A DNA stretch of 64,000 nt from Toxotes chatareus (taxonomy: Eukaryota > Chordata > Actinopteri > Toxotidae). The DNA lies in assembly GCA_016801885.1 (NCBI GenBank), contig CM028897.1, positions 16,182,501 to 16,246,500 on the forward strand, in the 5' to 3' direction. The notes beneath the pieces were generated by a model that was not told the DNA's origin, did no database searches, and saw only the letters and a program-made list of their open reading frames with translations. Positions 26,165-37,290 of this stretch are shown piece after piece. A program made the translations under genes and the position numbers. Within the stretch, counting starts at the first letter, position 1. Each line of letters starts with the position of its first letter.

Positions 26165-27520
26165 TGTTCAGACTGAATTATTACACCATTAGTGTGACAG
26201 TTCTTTCCATTGTTCTTTTATTGTTACATGTCTTTGATTCCATGTTTTGAACATGTTTTGGTTTTTTTTTTACTTCTCCTCTTAAAGCAGCACATGCTCC
26301 TGCCTGAGTTTTTAGATAGTTTACAGCATGTACTTGATCTTTGAAAGTAATTTCAGTTTACAGGCAGTGCTAAAGAAACATAGCTCAACTATGGTCTTTA
26401 GTTACTATACAGCAATCCAGCATTGTAACAAATAACAAGTCTAAAACCTATTTGTGCATGTGTTATAGACCAACCTCAGTGCTTGTGATACGTTTTCAGT
26501 GATGCTGTATTTAAGCACACTATACCAGGGTGTCTCTATTATTTCCAAGACCACCTTAAGTTCATATTCAGATATACATCCACCTCATTTGGACATTTTT
26601 GTGTTTATAAAAATGTGATTTCTTTTTGAATGTTTCAACTGTGGAGTGACAGAAGTGGTCAAGGTGAAACCTGCCATTACTGCAGCCATTTGTTACTGGG
26701 ATACAAGTCATTTTCATGGCTCCTGTTAATAAGCTGACTTTCTGTCGAATTAAAAGCCACTGCAAAATTAAAATACTGCTTTGAATCCCATGGGGCCCTG
26801 GAGTGTTAAACAGAAGTGAAAAGAATACATTTAACTTTATTGTAAAACAAATTCCTGTGGTTTATGCAACACATGGAAATGAAAGAAGTAATGAACATGG
26901 TCATTGCAGTGGTTATCGTCATCCCACACCTCAGTCCTCAGCTCTTTCTTTCTTTACCATGCCCACGGAGGAGGTTTTGACTCAGTGAGGGTTGTGGTTG
27001 TACAAAACTGTAGACTAGAAAAACTGGTTTGCCATCATCGCCTGTAGGCTTCATCGAGCTATAGGTTTGTGAGATTGTGGCACCTCAGAGGCCACTGGTG
27101 TGTTCCACAGGAACTGTGATGTGGACAAGAGTCCGCTTCTGTGGGGAGCAGCTGTTTGTGATGTGCTCGGGAAGATGTCAGCATCGGGCAGAAGTCTGGA
27201 GAATATCTTAGATTAACGTTAGAGGACCTTTTAACTATGAAGTCAACTTTCCAGGAAAGAAAAGAAATGTAATTCTTTAGCACTAAAGTTATATATTTAT
27301 GCCTCAAGGTGGGGATTCAGTCAGAATGCTCAGATGAACTCCTCATGTTCTTTTAAATAATTTTTAAATCTTCAAAATACACATAAATGTAGCCAGAAGT
27401 TGACAAAATAATCAAAAACAAATCCTATTTGAATTTTTTTTATTACTTTAATTACTTCGCTTTTGAAAAAAAAATATATATATAACATTTTATTTATTTT
27501 ATTTTATTTTATTTTAATTT

Positions 27521-27551
<31 letters not shown>

Positions 27552-27579
27552 CTTACTTATTTATTTTTAACATAGAGGG
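26165..27579. other. mei1-ccdc134 intergenic region / mei1 3' UTR
   Basis: No gene recognised. The sequence is AT-rich. A polyadenylation site for mei1 is expected here, but no clear AATAAA was found close to the stop. The region ends in a (TTTA)n tract. Confidence 0.55.
27481..27570. repeat. (TTTA)n / AT-rich simple repeat
   Basis: Imperfect TTTA and TTTTA units directly upstream of the CpG-rich first exon assigned to ccdc134. Confidence 0.85.
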
Positions 27580-27981
27580 AAACGGAACGTTGTCCCGTGC
27601 CTCCGGTGGTGTCTCTCCCTAAATCTTCCGTGCGGAAACCACATCCTCCTCCGTGTTTAGCGCCCGATCGCTGTCATTCGTCCAAAGCGAGCCAGCCGGT
27701 GCGATCGTGGCGCTGGCGGAGTGGAGCAGCGAGAGCCGCATGTAAATGAACACCTCCATCGCCCGTGTTGTTGTCACCTGAGGATCCAGAGGAGCAAACT
27801 GACTGTCCCGTCAGCCCCCCCACCACCACCGCCACCTCTCATCGGCGAGCCGACCTTTAACGTTTTACGCTGAGACTATTAAAAAAAAAGAAAAAGACAA
27901 AAGGTTAAACTGCACTACTTTGGAGCAAACGCTGCCTGCTAATCGCTGCTGTGTGTCGCCGCCGTTTTTCGCTGCAACACG
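27580..27981 (+). other. ccdc134: CpG-rich promoter and probable non-coding first exon of ccdc134
   Basis: An abrupt switch from AT repeat to CpG-dense sequence, with many CG dinucleotides between 27580 and 28100, ends in a consensus donor ACG|GTGAGT at 27981/27982. The first ccdc134 coding exon begins with an acceptor at 31462, so a spliced leader is required somewhere upstream and this is the best candidate. The transcription start is not determined. The leader contains a start-stop ATGTAA at 27740 and a second short frame from 27746. Assignment to ccdc134 rather than an unseen transcript is inference. Confidence 0.5.
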
Positions 27982-30900
27982 GTGAGTGATCTGCGAGTTT
28001 TGTGGCTGTTATGTCCAGGGCTTTATCGGTCGGATGTGCAGCGCTGGCCGCTGGCTGATGGATCCGGCGGGGCAAACAGCTGCGATGACGGGCGGGATCG
28101 ATTTGTTGAGAAGCGACTTCAAAATTACTTGGTTAATTCCTCAAAGCGCAGCGCTTGAGGAAACCCTGTATAAACAGTGAGATGTTGCGGGGTTGATGCA
28201 TAGGACCACTTGATGTGATCTTAAATCGCAGCTTCGTGATAAAGCGCGTGATTATATGGGCTGAAAATGACAGGAAATAAACTCCTAATAGCCTGTAGAC
28301 AGTCGCGCGACGGAATGGAGCACGGGTCAGGTAGGGGACATGCAATCAATTAAGCAACCTGTAATTGATGGTCCACATGACAGTCTTTACCCAGACCCAG
28401 CCATCATCATCATCACCATCACGCATGTCCGTGGCTCTGCCTCTGCATGAACGATGATAGAGGATGAGCCTCACAGATGCAAGCCGGGGAGAGAGAGTGA
28501 GTGAGTGAGAGAGAGAGAGAGATGATGTGTCAGTCCTTGAACCTCAAACCTCCCACAGCAGGCAGGCAGCCTGAGGGGGATCTGGATCCACTCCTGCTGC
28601 ACATCCCGCTGTCTGATAAGCATCTCTCTTATTCCACCCTCTCTGGGAGCTGCTTTCACCTCAAGGGTCAGTTCTTCTCTTGACATTAATGTCACAGAGC
28701 CGGTTGTTTAGCAGTTTGGACTGTTTCCCACCCTTGGTTGAAGATTATTTTCTGATATTTTATTTTATTTCTTTCTTTATTTTCTGCTTGTCCTCTGGGG
28801 ATCAGAGAAATAATAACACATTGGCACTGCACTGCACCGTAGAATATGGGATGCATGTTTTCACACCACGGGGGATTCACACGCAGAGTGGAGCTATCTT
28901 CACAGGTCTGTAGTATGATTAGATATGGGAGCCCTGCTTATCTGGAGAGGCTGGAACCTGGATCACCCACACAGGAAATAAAACTTCAGTCCCTATGCCA
29001 CGGGAGATTGTTGCTGGCTGAGAAGAAAATCTCCGGCCAAGAGATTTACGTGGGCTTACAACGGCTTCAGCAAGAACCACTCTGCCTTCAGACCTCCCTG
29101 CAGCAAACGCACCTCGCCTAGTGATGGACCAAATCTGAACCAGGCCCTCCCACCGTGGTTACTGAACATCAGTGGGTTGGCTGCAGGAAAACCCAGCCAG
29201 TCCAGGATTCAGTAGGGCAGAATATGGAAGCACACTTCTTGCAGAGCGTGTGTCTTGTATTAATGGTCCTACAATATGTGCGCTGGGCTGATGTGTGTTC
29301 ATTGTGTGCTGTGTGTTCGTGTCCGTGTTGTTCGCCTCATGTAAGAAATAAGGTCAAGGGGCACTTGAAGTTAATATCGCAGCGTGTCACAGTCACTCTC
29401 ATTTGGTCGGTGTTCATCCATGTGTAATCGGATCTCAAAAACGGCGAGTGCTTTACTGTTGCATTTTCCTTGGACTTCGATTTCCTAAGATGATCATCCT
29501 GTGTAATCGTGCTGGTTGCCTGCTTATGGTTAATGGATGCATTTAGACTCTCATTTCTGTGCTGCCCATGCCACATTAGAGATGATTGATCCCCCTCTTA
29601 ATGTCCTTCCTATGTTACTTCTTAAAGTCTCAGCACTTTGCTCCACCTCACGGAAACGTTTGCAGCTGCTGGATGTATGTGTTGACTGCATTAAATTGTG
29701 CCAGTGGCGATAACCTTTTTGCTCATAAATATCTGCCGGAGCTACACGGCCTCCTGCCTGGGAGCACACAGGAGCATCAAATAACCCGACGAGCTGCTGC
29801 CACGGGAGAGACAAGGGCCCCTTTCCTTGGCTGTTATCTAGACATACTGAGGCTTTTGACCAGCACTTAAGGATATTTAGTGCAGCATTTCTCAGAAAGC
29901 TGGGAAGCTACCCAAAAAGATCTTCCCAGAATGCACAAATAGGCCTTAATGGAACATTGTCTTCACTCAGCTGTCTTCAGGAACACTTTCTTATGCTGAC
30001 TCAGTTAAAAAAAAACAAAAAACAAATAGAAAAATAGTTTTAGCTTTAAAAAAGACTTCACCACAGAGACCGCTAGTGAAAGCCAGAGTAGCTGCAGTAA
30101 GAGGGAGTTAGCTTTCTTTTTCAGTATGATCTTTCACATCATATTGGCAGGTTTGGAATAATGAGATCTGCTGTTAGACAAGAGCCTTTGGACAGTTGTC
30201 ATGCTGCTATCGGGACACGCTGGGAAGCTGTTGTAAAACAGGAGGCGGTTTCAGTGTGAAATGACAGCTTTTGGTCCATGTTGTCAGCGCTCTGAAGAGG
30301 GATAGCCTATGTCTTGGAGCACATGCGTTTCCCCTCTGACTTGAGTGAGATCCTTAAGGGGACAAATTAACATTAACACCCCGAAACGCTTGCTCACTTC
30401 CTAGTCCTGCAGTTGCAGGAGTCGGCAGACAAGCTCGTGAAGATTAATTCTGTCAGTGCAAAATCAAGTCCCTGGTGCTCATTATCCTCTCGCACAGCCT
30501 CGTACTCCTCCTCTATCTTGCACTTTCTCTCCTATCTGTGTGTCTTTCAGGTTTATGGCTGTGTCTTAGCAAAGGCAGATGAAATATTCTCCAGGAAAGC
30601 TGTTGTTTCCCAGACAGGCTCGCCTTCAAACTTCTCAAACCCCCAACACCCTGCCTCCAAAAGCCCCAACCTCTGCTCATCTCTTGCCACCCGTCCTCCG
30701 TACCCCCATTCAAGCCCCCGTACCCTTCTGCATCCCTCTGATTGTATCATTGATGCAGCCCCTGCTAAATTATGCATGAATTATATGAATTATGTCTTGT
30801 AGCATTTCGTCAGCATTGTCTTCTCCCCCCCTGAAGTTACTTCTGCTTTCTTAAAAATTTGGCTTTCATCAAATTTTCATTTGATGAGGTCCTATTTTTA

Positions 30901-31462
30901 GCTGTTGTGTTTATCTTCTCACTTTCATCCCTCCCTTTCAAATGTATAAAAAGCCTCTGAGGAAAAGGAAGTTGCAGCTGAATTAAAATGTTGAAGAAGG
31001 CCACTGCTTTGGATATAGAGGGAGCAGGGGGATGAGGGAGAGGAAAAAAAGAGCAACGAGCAACTCTGGTACAGATATTGTAAAAGTTCCTCTGGGGATT
31101 TTGCAAGTGCCAGACATTAGATGTGTCTTTTAAAAGGAACAAAAGCTTGTCTCTCTATTTCACATATTCCACAAGTACCACAGAAGAGAGTGCCTTTCTG
31201 GCAGCTTGGGAAGAAGAAAAATGGCCTCATGAATAAGAAAACTATTTCAGTGAAAGCCTCGTTTTCAAATGAAATTGAAATCTGTATCAAAAGAAAATGT
31301 GTTCAGCGTGACAGTTAAAGCCAGAGAATTTCATTTTTGTGGAGGAGATGTGCAGTATCCCTTCTGTAGCTTTAAATACTTTGAAATCACGTAGCTCTGT
31401 GCCAGTATTTTGACATTTAACGATTTAATGTACATCTCACAGCTTGTCATCTCTGTGTTCAG
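27982..31462. other. proposed ccdc134 intron 1
   Basis: No recognised exon or RNA gene. There is a GA repeat at about 28491-28520, and scattered open frames (for example 28846-29121 and 30413-30802) show no family resemblance. Confidence 0.5.
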
Positions 31463-31493
31463 AGGAGCGCCTCTCTGCCGCCCCCTGCTGACC

Positions 31494-34400
31494 ATGCAGA
31501 GCGTGTGCGCGGTGGTCGTGGCCCTTGTCGCTGCAGCCCTCAGCTCGGCAGACTCCGACACGCACAGGCCGAGGCACGACTCCAACCTGGAGATCTGTAT
31601 CCTTCTGCTGTCACTGTGGAGAGCTGCTGCCAACCGCACTGGCATGGATGTCACCGTGTCTGCACGCGTGTGTGTGTGTGTTGCAAGTCACTGAGTGTGA
31701 ACGAGTGCATGTTCATGAATACATTTCTGTGCATTTCAGTGTGGCACATGGATGCGTGTGTGAGCACTGATGTGAATTATGCCCGTGTGGAGACCGTGTG
31801 TCCTCCTGACCTCCTCTTGTCAGACAAGCGACTGTTTGAGACCAAGAGGAAAGATCAGCTGAACGCGCTCAAGAATCTGGTAGAGCTGAACGACATCAAC
31901 CAGCAGTACAAGATCATAGACATCATGCTCAAAGGACTCTTCAAGGTAGGGTGTGTATGTGCATGCTGATGTTATATGCTCACGCCGTCTTTGGGCAGCA
32001 GCAAAATCAAGCATGAGAGAAAAAAAAAAAAAAAACTCAAGTTATTTGTGAGAGCTCAGCCTTCTTGTGCTCTCAGCAGATAGAAGGATAAGAAGGTTCC
32101 CAGACCAGCAGAGTATCAGAGGCCTCAAATCCAATGATTACATTCATCAGCATGTTTCCTCGCAATCATTTGAATGTTAAATCAGACTCAGCTGCTCAGA
32201 GTGCCATCCACTTGCACTGTGCTGGGGGGGGGGGGTTTGCTTTACAATATGTTTCCCAGAGGACAGTTATCTATGCATCTCCATGCCTCTCCAGGACAGC
32301 TAGCATAGTCAACCTTCAGTGCCTGAAATACAGTGTCAGCATTTCTCTACCTCTCTGTGTGTGTGTGAGAGATAGTGTTGTTAAAGAGCGTTTCTGCTCA
32401 TATTTCTTTTTTATACTGTCTCCACAGACCCTGACTCTAATCCCAATCGATGTCTGTGTATGCTAAGATCGTCTGTGTTTTTCTTACCAGATATTGCATA
32501 AATTGCAAGAACTTTTTGTGCAGTGATTCAGCTTGATGCAACTTAAGAAGCAACGCAACAGTCAGACAAGGCTTCAAACAAGTCCCCGGTTTAACTTTAT
32601 TATCCAAACACTCATTAAGAACCACTTCTTGCTTCAAAATCTAATTACCCAACCACTCATATTGTTTGCCCTGTGGGAAAGTGGTGTGTAAATTGTAATG
32701 ATAGGAATAATCAGCATTTAGCTCAAAGCAGCCTCAAAGAGCCGCTAGCATGGCTGTAGACTCTTATTCTTGTTCACCTTCGTCATTCTTGTTCACAGCG
32801 ACTTTAATTCTCAGCACATAGAAGCAAGTAAACAAACCTCTCTCTGTCATTCTTAAGGTGTTGGAGGACTCGAGACAAGTCCTGGTTGCGGCCAACATGC
32901 AGCCCGACGACCCCTTCCCAATGGACGATAAGATCAAAGAAGGTCTGATTCACTTTTACACCTCAGCTGTCTCATCTTTGCATTTTTTTTTTCAATGTCT
33001 CTTTCTCTGGCTCTGCTTATATAAGTCCCTTTATTTTAACAGCAACTCTAGGGTGTCTTTCACACTCTGATTCTGTCTCCACCACCTCTGACTGGTGTTC
33101 CTTTAGCCATCTGTAAAAGCTCCACCTTTCTTCAGCATCGTCAAAATTGTCATCTAATTCACATACCCGTGTCTCTTTGTCCTCTCTTTACTGCAACTTC
33201 TGCAGCTTATTCCCACGTGGTGGAGAATACAGCGTTTTTTGGAGACGTGGCGTTACGTTTTCCCCGCATTGTCCACCACTACTACGACCGGAATGCCGAC
33301 TGGGGTGGTCTGCTGCGCTGGGGGCTGAATTTCTGCAACCAGACAGGGGTTTTTACAGGAGGAGCCCACCAACATGTCCTCACACTTGTAAGACAAAGCT
33401 TCTAGCTTTGAATATCTTTGAATGCCGACTGTAAAAATGTCTGCTTTCAACCGGCTAAATTTAGATGATATTTGTGAGTCCTCCGTTCTGCAGAGCTAAA
33501 CAGAAAGAAAGAGTGTAGTTGCCTCGATAAAGCTGCTGAGAACATGGACTCAGAACACATTTAAGAGCTAACGTGGTTTCAGGCTAAAAGTAAAAGCTTT
33601 GACAACATGAAAATGAGTAATTCTTTCCACTTGTGCCTGTGTGTGTATAAGTTTACATGGGTTTTAATATTGATGACTAATTCAGTTTAGTTTGTGTTTG
33701 CAGTTTTCTGAGCATTTGAAACCTGAGCAAAATGTTAGAAGTGATGATCCGTCAGATTTTTGCTGAAGGAAACGAATCGAACCAAATCGTTTTTTCAATG
33801 AAATAGTTACAGCTTTATTGTGAAGTGTACATGCAGAATTCAGTGTGAGTGCAGGCTGAAATGAACACTTTCCTCTGCAGGGGGGTGGAAAACGCTGCAA
33901 TAAAACAGAGCGGTGTAATATGTAGTTCACAGTGTGACAAAGGTGACAGAACCAACACAGTGCAGGTTTTACACTACATGTGAATATGTCAGTGCAATCT
34001 TCTGTCATGTCAGTGGACAATACGTCCTCAGATGTCAGCTAATACCTCTCTTTCGACGCTTTTCGACAAAGTGTGTCATTTATCATTCGGTTCATCCATG
34101 ATGCGTTGTCGCCTCTGAAACTTGAAAGAGCAAAGCAGATAAAACGGTGTTCCCTCTTTAATGTGAGGGTTAACGAACGAAACTCTCGCCGGATTAATCT
34201 GTGACCTTAGCAATGTGCCAAGAGGATTATATAGTGGATTAATTCTGAGACTTGAAGCAGTACCAGTTAGCACCCTGAAAGTAAGCATCCAGCCCTCACT
34301 TGTGCCTCAGTAACCCCCCACTCTGAGTTCCTGATCCTCTCCTCTCTATTTCATGTAGCACATAGTCTCCAAAGCATAAATGAGAGAATAAGATATATTA

Positions 34401-35126
34401 CTTAATGGAGGCTTTTTTCTGCATCTACTTGCCAAATTGCATCATACTTCTTTTTAGCTGGAGAATAAGTGATGAGACGCTGTCTCATTTTCATCCCTTA
34501 TCTCTTGTGAAGAAATGATGGTGTGCTTCTTCTTCTTCTTCTCCTCTGTCATCTGTCTGTACCACTCCGCTCTCAGATGTCACAGGAGCTGGGAATAACG
34601 GAGAAATCCCCAGACTTTATAAACCCCTACCGCACAGAAAGAGACGACGTGAGTGACATGTGTACATGTTGGTCCCCGCTCTGCCTGATTCTGCATTATC
34701 ATCACGCACATGTAGTAACTCCAGTGACCACTCTTAATGGCTCCCTCATCAGCCATTAACATTCCACTGACCCCCTAGTTGCCATTAATACTCACCCAGT
34801 GACAGCCCTCTAACACCCATGGGACCTCCAAATTACACTTTTTCAACCTGTAACAAAAGTGTAGAGCATGAGAGGAATATTCACACACACACACTCACTT
34901 TATCATGCTCTACTCAGAAATAGTCCCTAATCTAAGAAGACTTTCACTCACATAGCTTTAATAAAAATCTGCATCTCTCGCCGTTTCTAATCTGCTTCAG
35001 GTGCTTCACACCGCAGAGGCTTTCCAGAAGATCCTGAGGGAGGAGGAGAAGAGGAGGAGGAAGGAAGAGAAGAGGAAAGAAATCAGGAAAGGCCCTCGCA
35101 TCTCCCGCTCCCGCACCGAGCTATAG
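31494..35126 (+). CDS. ccdc134: Coiled-coil domain-containing protein 134
   Basis: Coding exons: 31494-31596 (exon starts 31463), 31824-31945, 32858-32942, 33206-33387, 34577-34648, 35001-35126. The spliced frame gives 229 residues, the human length as I recall it. It aligns along its length with human CCDC134: ALKNLVELNDINQQYKI, MLKGLFKVLEDSR, SHVVENTAFFGDV, FCNQTGVF and the basic tail EEEKRRRKEEKRKEIRKGPR. Residues 1-20 form a signal peptide. NQT is a conserved glycosylation sequon. The chain ends in RTEL, a KDEL-like ER retrieval signal comparable to human QSEL. The family is a secretory-pathway protein reported to act on the ER chaperone HSP90B1, with human mutations causing brittle bone disease. 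The first coding exon uses a weak donor, T|GTATCC, which is nevertheless supported by the homology. Confidence 0.96.
32226..32236. repeat. poly-G run
   Basis: G homopolymer of eleven or more bases in a ccdc134 intron; the length is prone to sequencing error. Confidence 0.8.
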
Positions 35127-35491
35127 CGCTGCACCTCGGCGCTTGTGCAGAGCAGAGAAGGAGAGGAAGGAGCATACGCACAGTCCACAAGGGGTGGCTT
35201 GACTTGTAGACTCAGACGACGGTGAAGGAAGTAAAAGCTGCCTTCACTTGTACAAAAGCCAGGTGCTCTGTTGAAAAGAAGAAAGGAAACCTCAATGTGA
35301 CACAACAAAGTAAAATGGAGGTGGAGGTTAGTCTGATAAAGGCCTCAATTGCTGTACTCTCATGGTGATTTATAATTTGAAAATCTAACATTGTATCGGG
35401 GGTAAAATAGAATAGGAGTTGAAAAGGGAAATTCATTTTTTGATAACTTGATTACATAACTGTACTTTGGTAATATAAGTAATTATAGTAT

Positions 35492-35497
35492 AATAAA
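35492..35497 (+). promoter_or_regulatory. ccdc134: polyadenylation signal AATAAA, ccdc134
   Basis: First canonical AATAAA after the ccdc134 stop, giving a 3' UTR of about 0.4 kb. No downstream GT-rich element was checked rigorously. Confidence 0.55.
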
Positions 35498-35799
35498 TTT
35501 GCTTCAGAACTTTGCAAAACCCTACTGTATTGTGTCTGGTCTAAATTTAATGTGTCCAAAGCCCAAAATGCTTCAAATATCATGTGGTTGCCAAATATAA
35601 ATTTGATCTCACCTCATTAAAATGTGGCCTGTTTCTGCTTAGGTTAAGGTTGATATAATGATGGAATAGAGTTTTAATTCATTTTCTTTGATGTTTTTTT
35701 CCCCTTGCACTGAGACTTGTTAGAGAGATTTCTAGAGGGATTCTTGTGAATGGGCAGATTTATGTTCTTATTGCTGCTTGAAGCTGTAAGGACACCTCT

Positions 35800-36553
35800 T
35801 ACACACTACCAGTCAACAGTTTTAGAACGCCCCCATTTTGCAGCTTTTATTTAAATTTAATCAGTTCAAGTCCAGTGGATATCTTTAAACGATACAGAGG
35901 TCAGCTGTAAACTGCCTAAGGTAATAAAAAAAACTCATGTAAATTTGATAGAAAACAGGCCTTTTTCAGGGATTAAGAAACTGATTAACTTACAGCTTTC
36001 CTGTAGCAATGGAAGTAAATGGAGCCTTTAAGGTTAATGCAAACAATTCCTACAGGTGTCCCAACCTTTGTTGATGACTTACAAACCCTCTGCCTGTACA
36101 AAGGCAGTGTAGGAACAAACTGTGTTACTACACCGACCGATGCATTATTAGGACGACACTGTGCTGCAGGAAGTAGGGCTGTATGTTGCTATCAGAATGC
36201 TGAGAAAAGGCCCGGTAACAAAGAAGAGAGAACGGTTGGTCAGATAATGACCCAAAACATTAGAAGAAGAGAACTAGACGGTGGCTTCACATGATGAAGA
36301 CCAGTATGGTCCTCAGGCTTAAACCCCATGGAGCTGGTTTAGGATGGACTGGACAGGAGGTGAAAACAAAGCAAACTACAAGTGCAATACATTCGTGGAA
36401 ACAGTGTTGGGACGAACATTGTTTTATTTTCATTGTAGAAAGAAGGTCACGCGTGTATTCGGCTGCTGAATAAGTCAGTCATTTGTTCTGTGCTTTAATT
36501 TCATTGAGAAGTGGAAAAATGGAGGTGTGCTAAAACTTTGGATCGGTGGAGTA
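35800..36553 (+). mobile_element. Tc1-like transposon, internally deleted, transposase broken
   Basis: TA-flanked inverted ends: left TACACACTACCAGTC with AGTTTTAGAACGCCCCCATT, and right end whose complement reads TACTCCACCGATCCAAAG with AGTTTTAGCACACCTCCATT. Between them are decayed landmarks of a fish Tc1 transposase read on the + strand, such as the region at 36246-36420 matching the C-terminal half around the Pro-His/Glu-Leu block, but with frameshifts and deletions. It is about 754 bases long and lies between ccdc134 and the GIMAP-like gene. Confidence 0.8.
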
Positions 36554-37290
36554 TTTTGTTTGAAGGACAGTAACATGTAACATTACCATTGTTTTTTTTT
36601 TTTTTTTAATGTGTTTGAATATTTATTTTATCACCATCTGAGGGGATCAATAGTTTTAGTTTTACGCATTTGGCGGATTTGTTTATACCATCAGCCCTTC
36701 TTTTCAGACCAACCTCTGTAGTCGTTTCACTTAAATGATCCCGAATCAACAGGAATTGTTTTAGATCTGTCAACCAGTGATACAGTATGTGACTCTTCAT
36801 CTCACAGCCCTGCACCTGTTTCTTTGTTACACATTTTCCTTTTACCTTTGCTGGAAATTGACATTTTAATGGTTTAGACCTATGGACTCGAGATTGATGT
36901 AATTTTAAAATAGTATTACGACTGTTATAAAATAAAAACAAACAAAAAAAACTATATGTATATTCAGAGAAAGAATATCATTGCTGCAGAATGAACAAGC
37001 CATTTTGTTATCAGATTTAATGAAATAAAGTGACTGATATGTACAAAATATATGTCTCACAGTCCCTCTGTGTGAATATGAGTGTGTGTGTCAGTGTCAC
37101 ACAGGTAGTTGAACAGATCGGCCGACAGAGGGCAGCCACTCACACTCTGGATCTAAAGTCAAGTGTTTTTGTTTGGGGGAGAACAGAGTTTGAGGTTAAC
37201 CCAACATGTAGCTTTAGCCACTTTAAGGAGATGATTGCTAAAGATTGAGTGCAGAGAAGAAGCGACCTGTTTTAGTAAAAACTCAGGGAG
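36554..37290. other. upstream region of the GIMAP-like gene
   Basis: AT-rich sequence with a T run at 36592-36607. No TATA box or other promoter element is convincing. No other gene seen. Confidence 0.5.

Noticed and set aside
28846..29121. Frame starting MGCMFS, resembling a myristoylation signal
   Set aside because: No homology, no conserved composition, and inside the proposed ccdc134 intron; the N-terminus is most likely chance.
30413..30802. 129-codon frame in ccdc134 intron 1
   Set aside because: Ser/Pro-rich, no recognised domain, starts in ordinary intron sequence.
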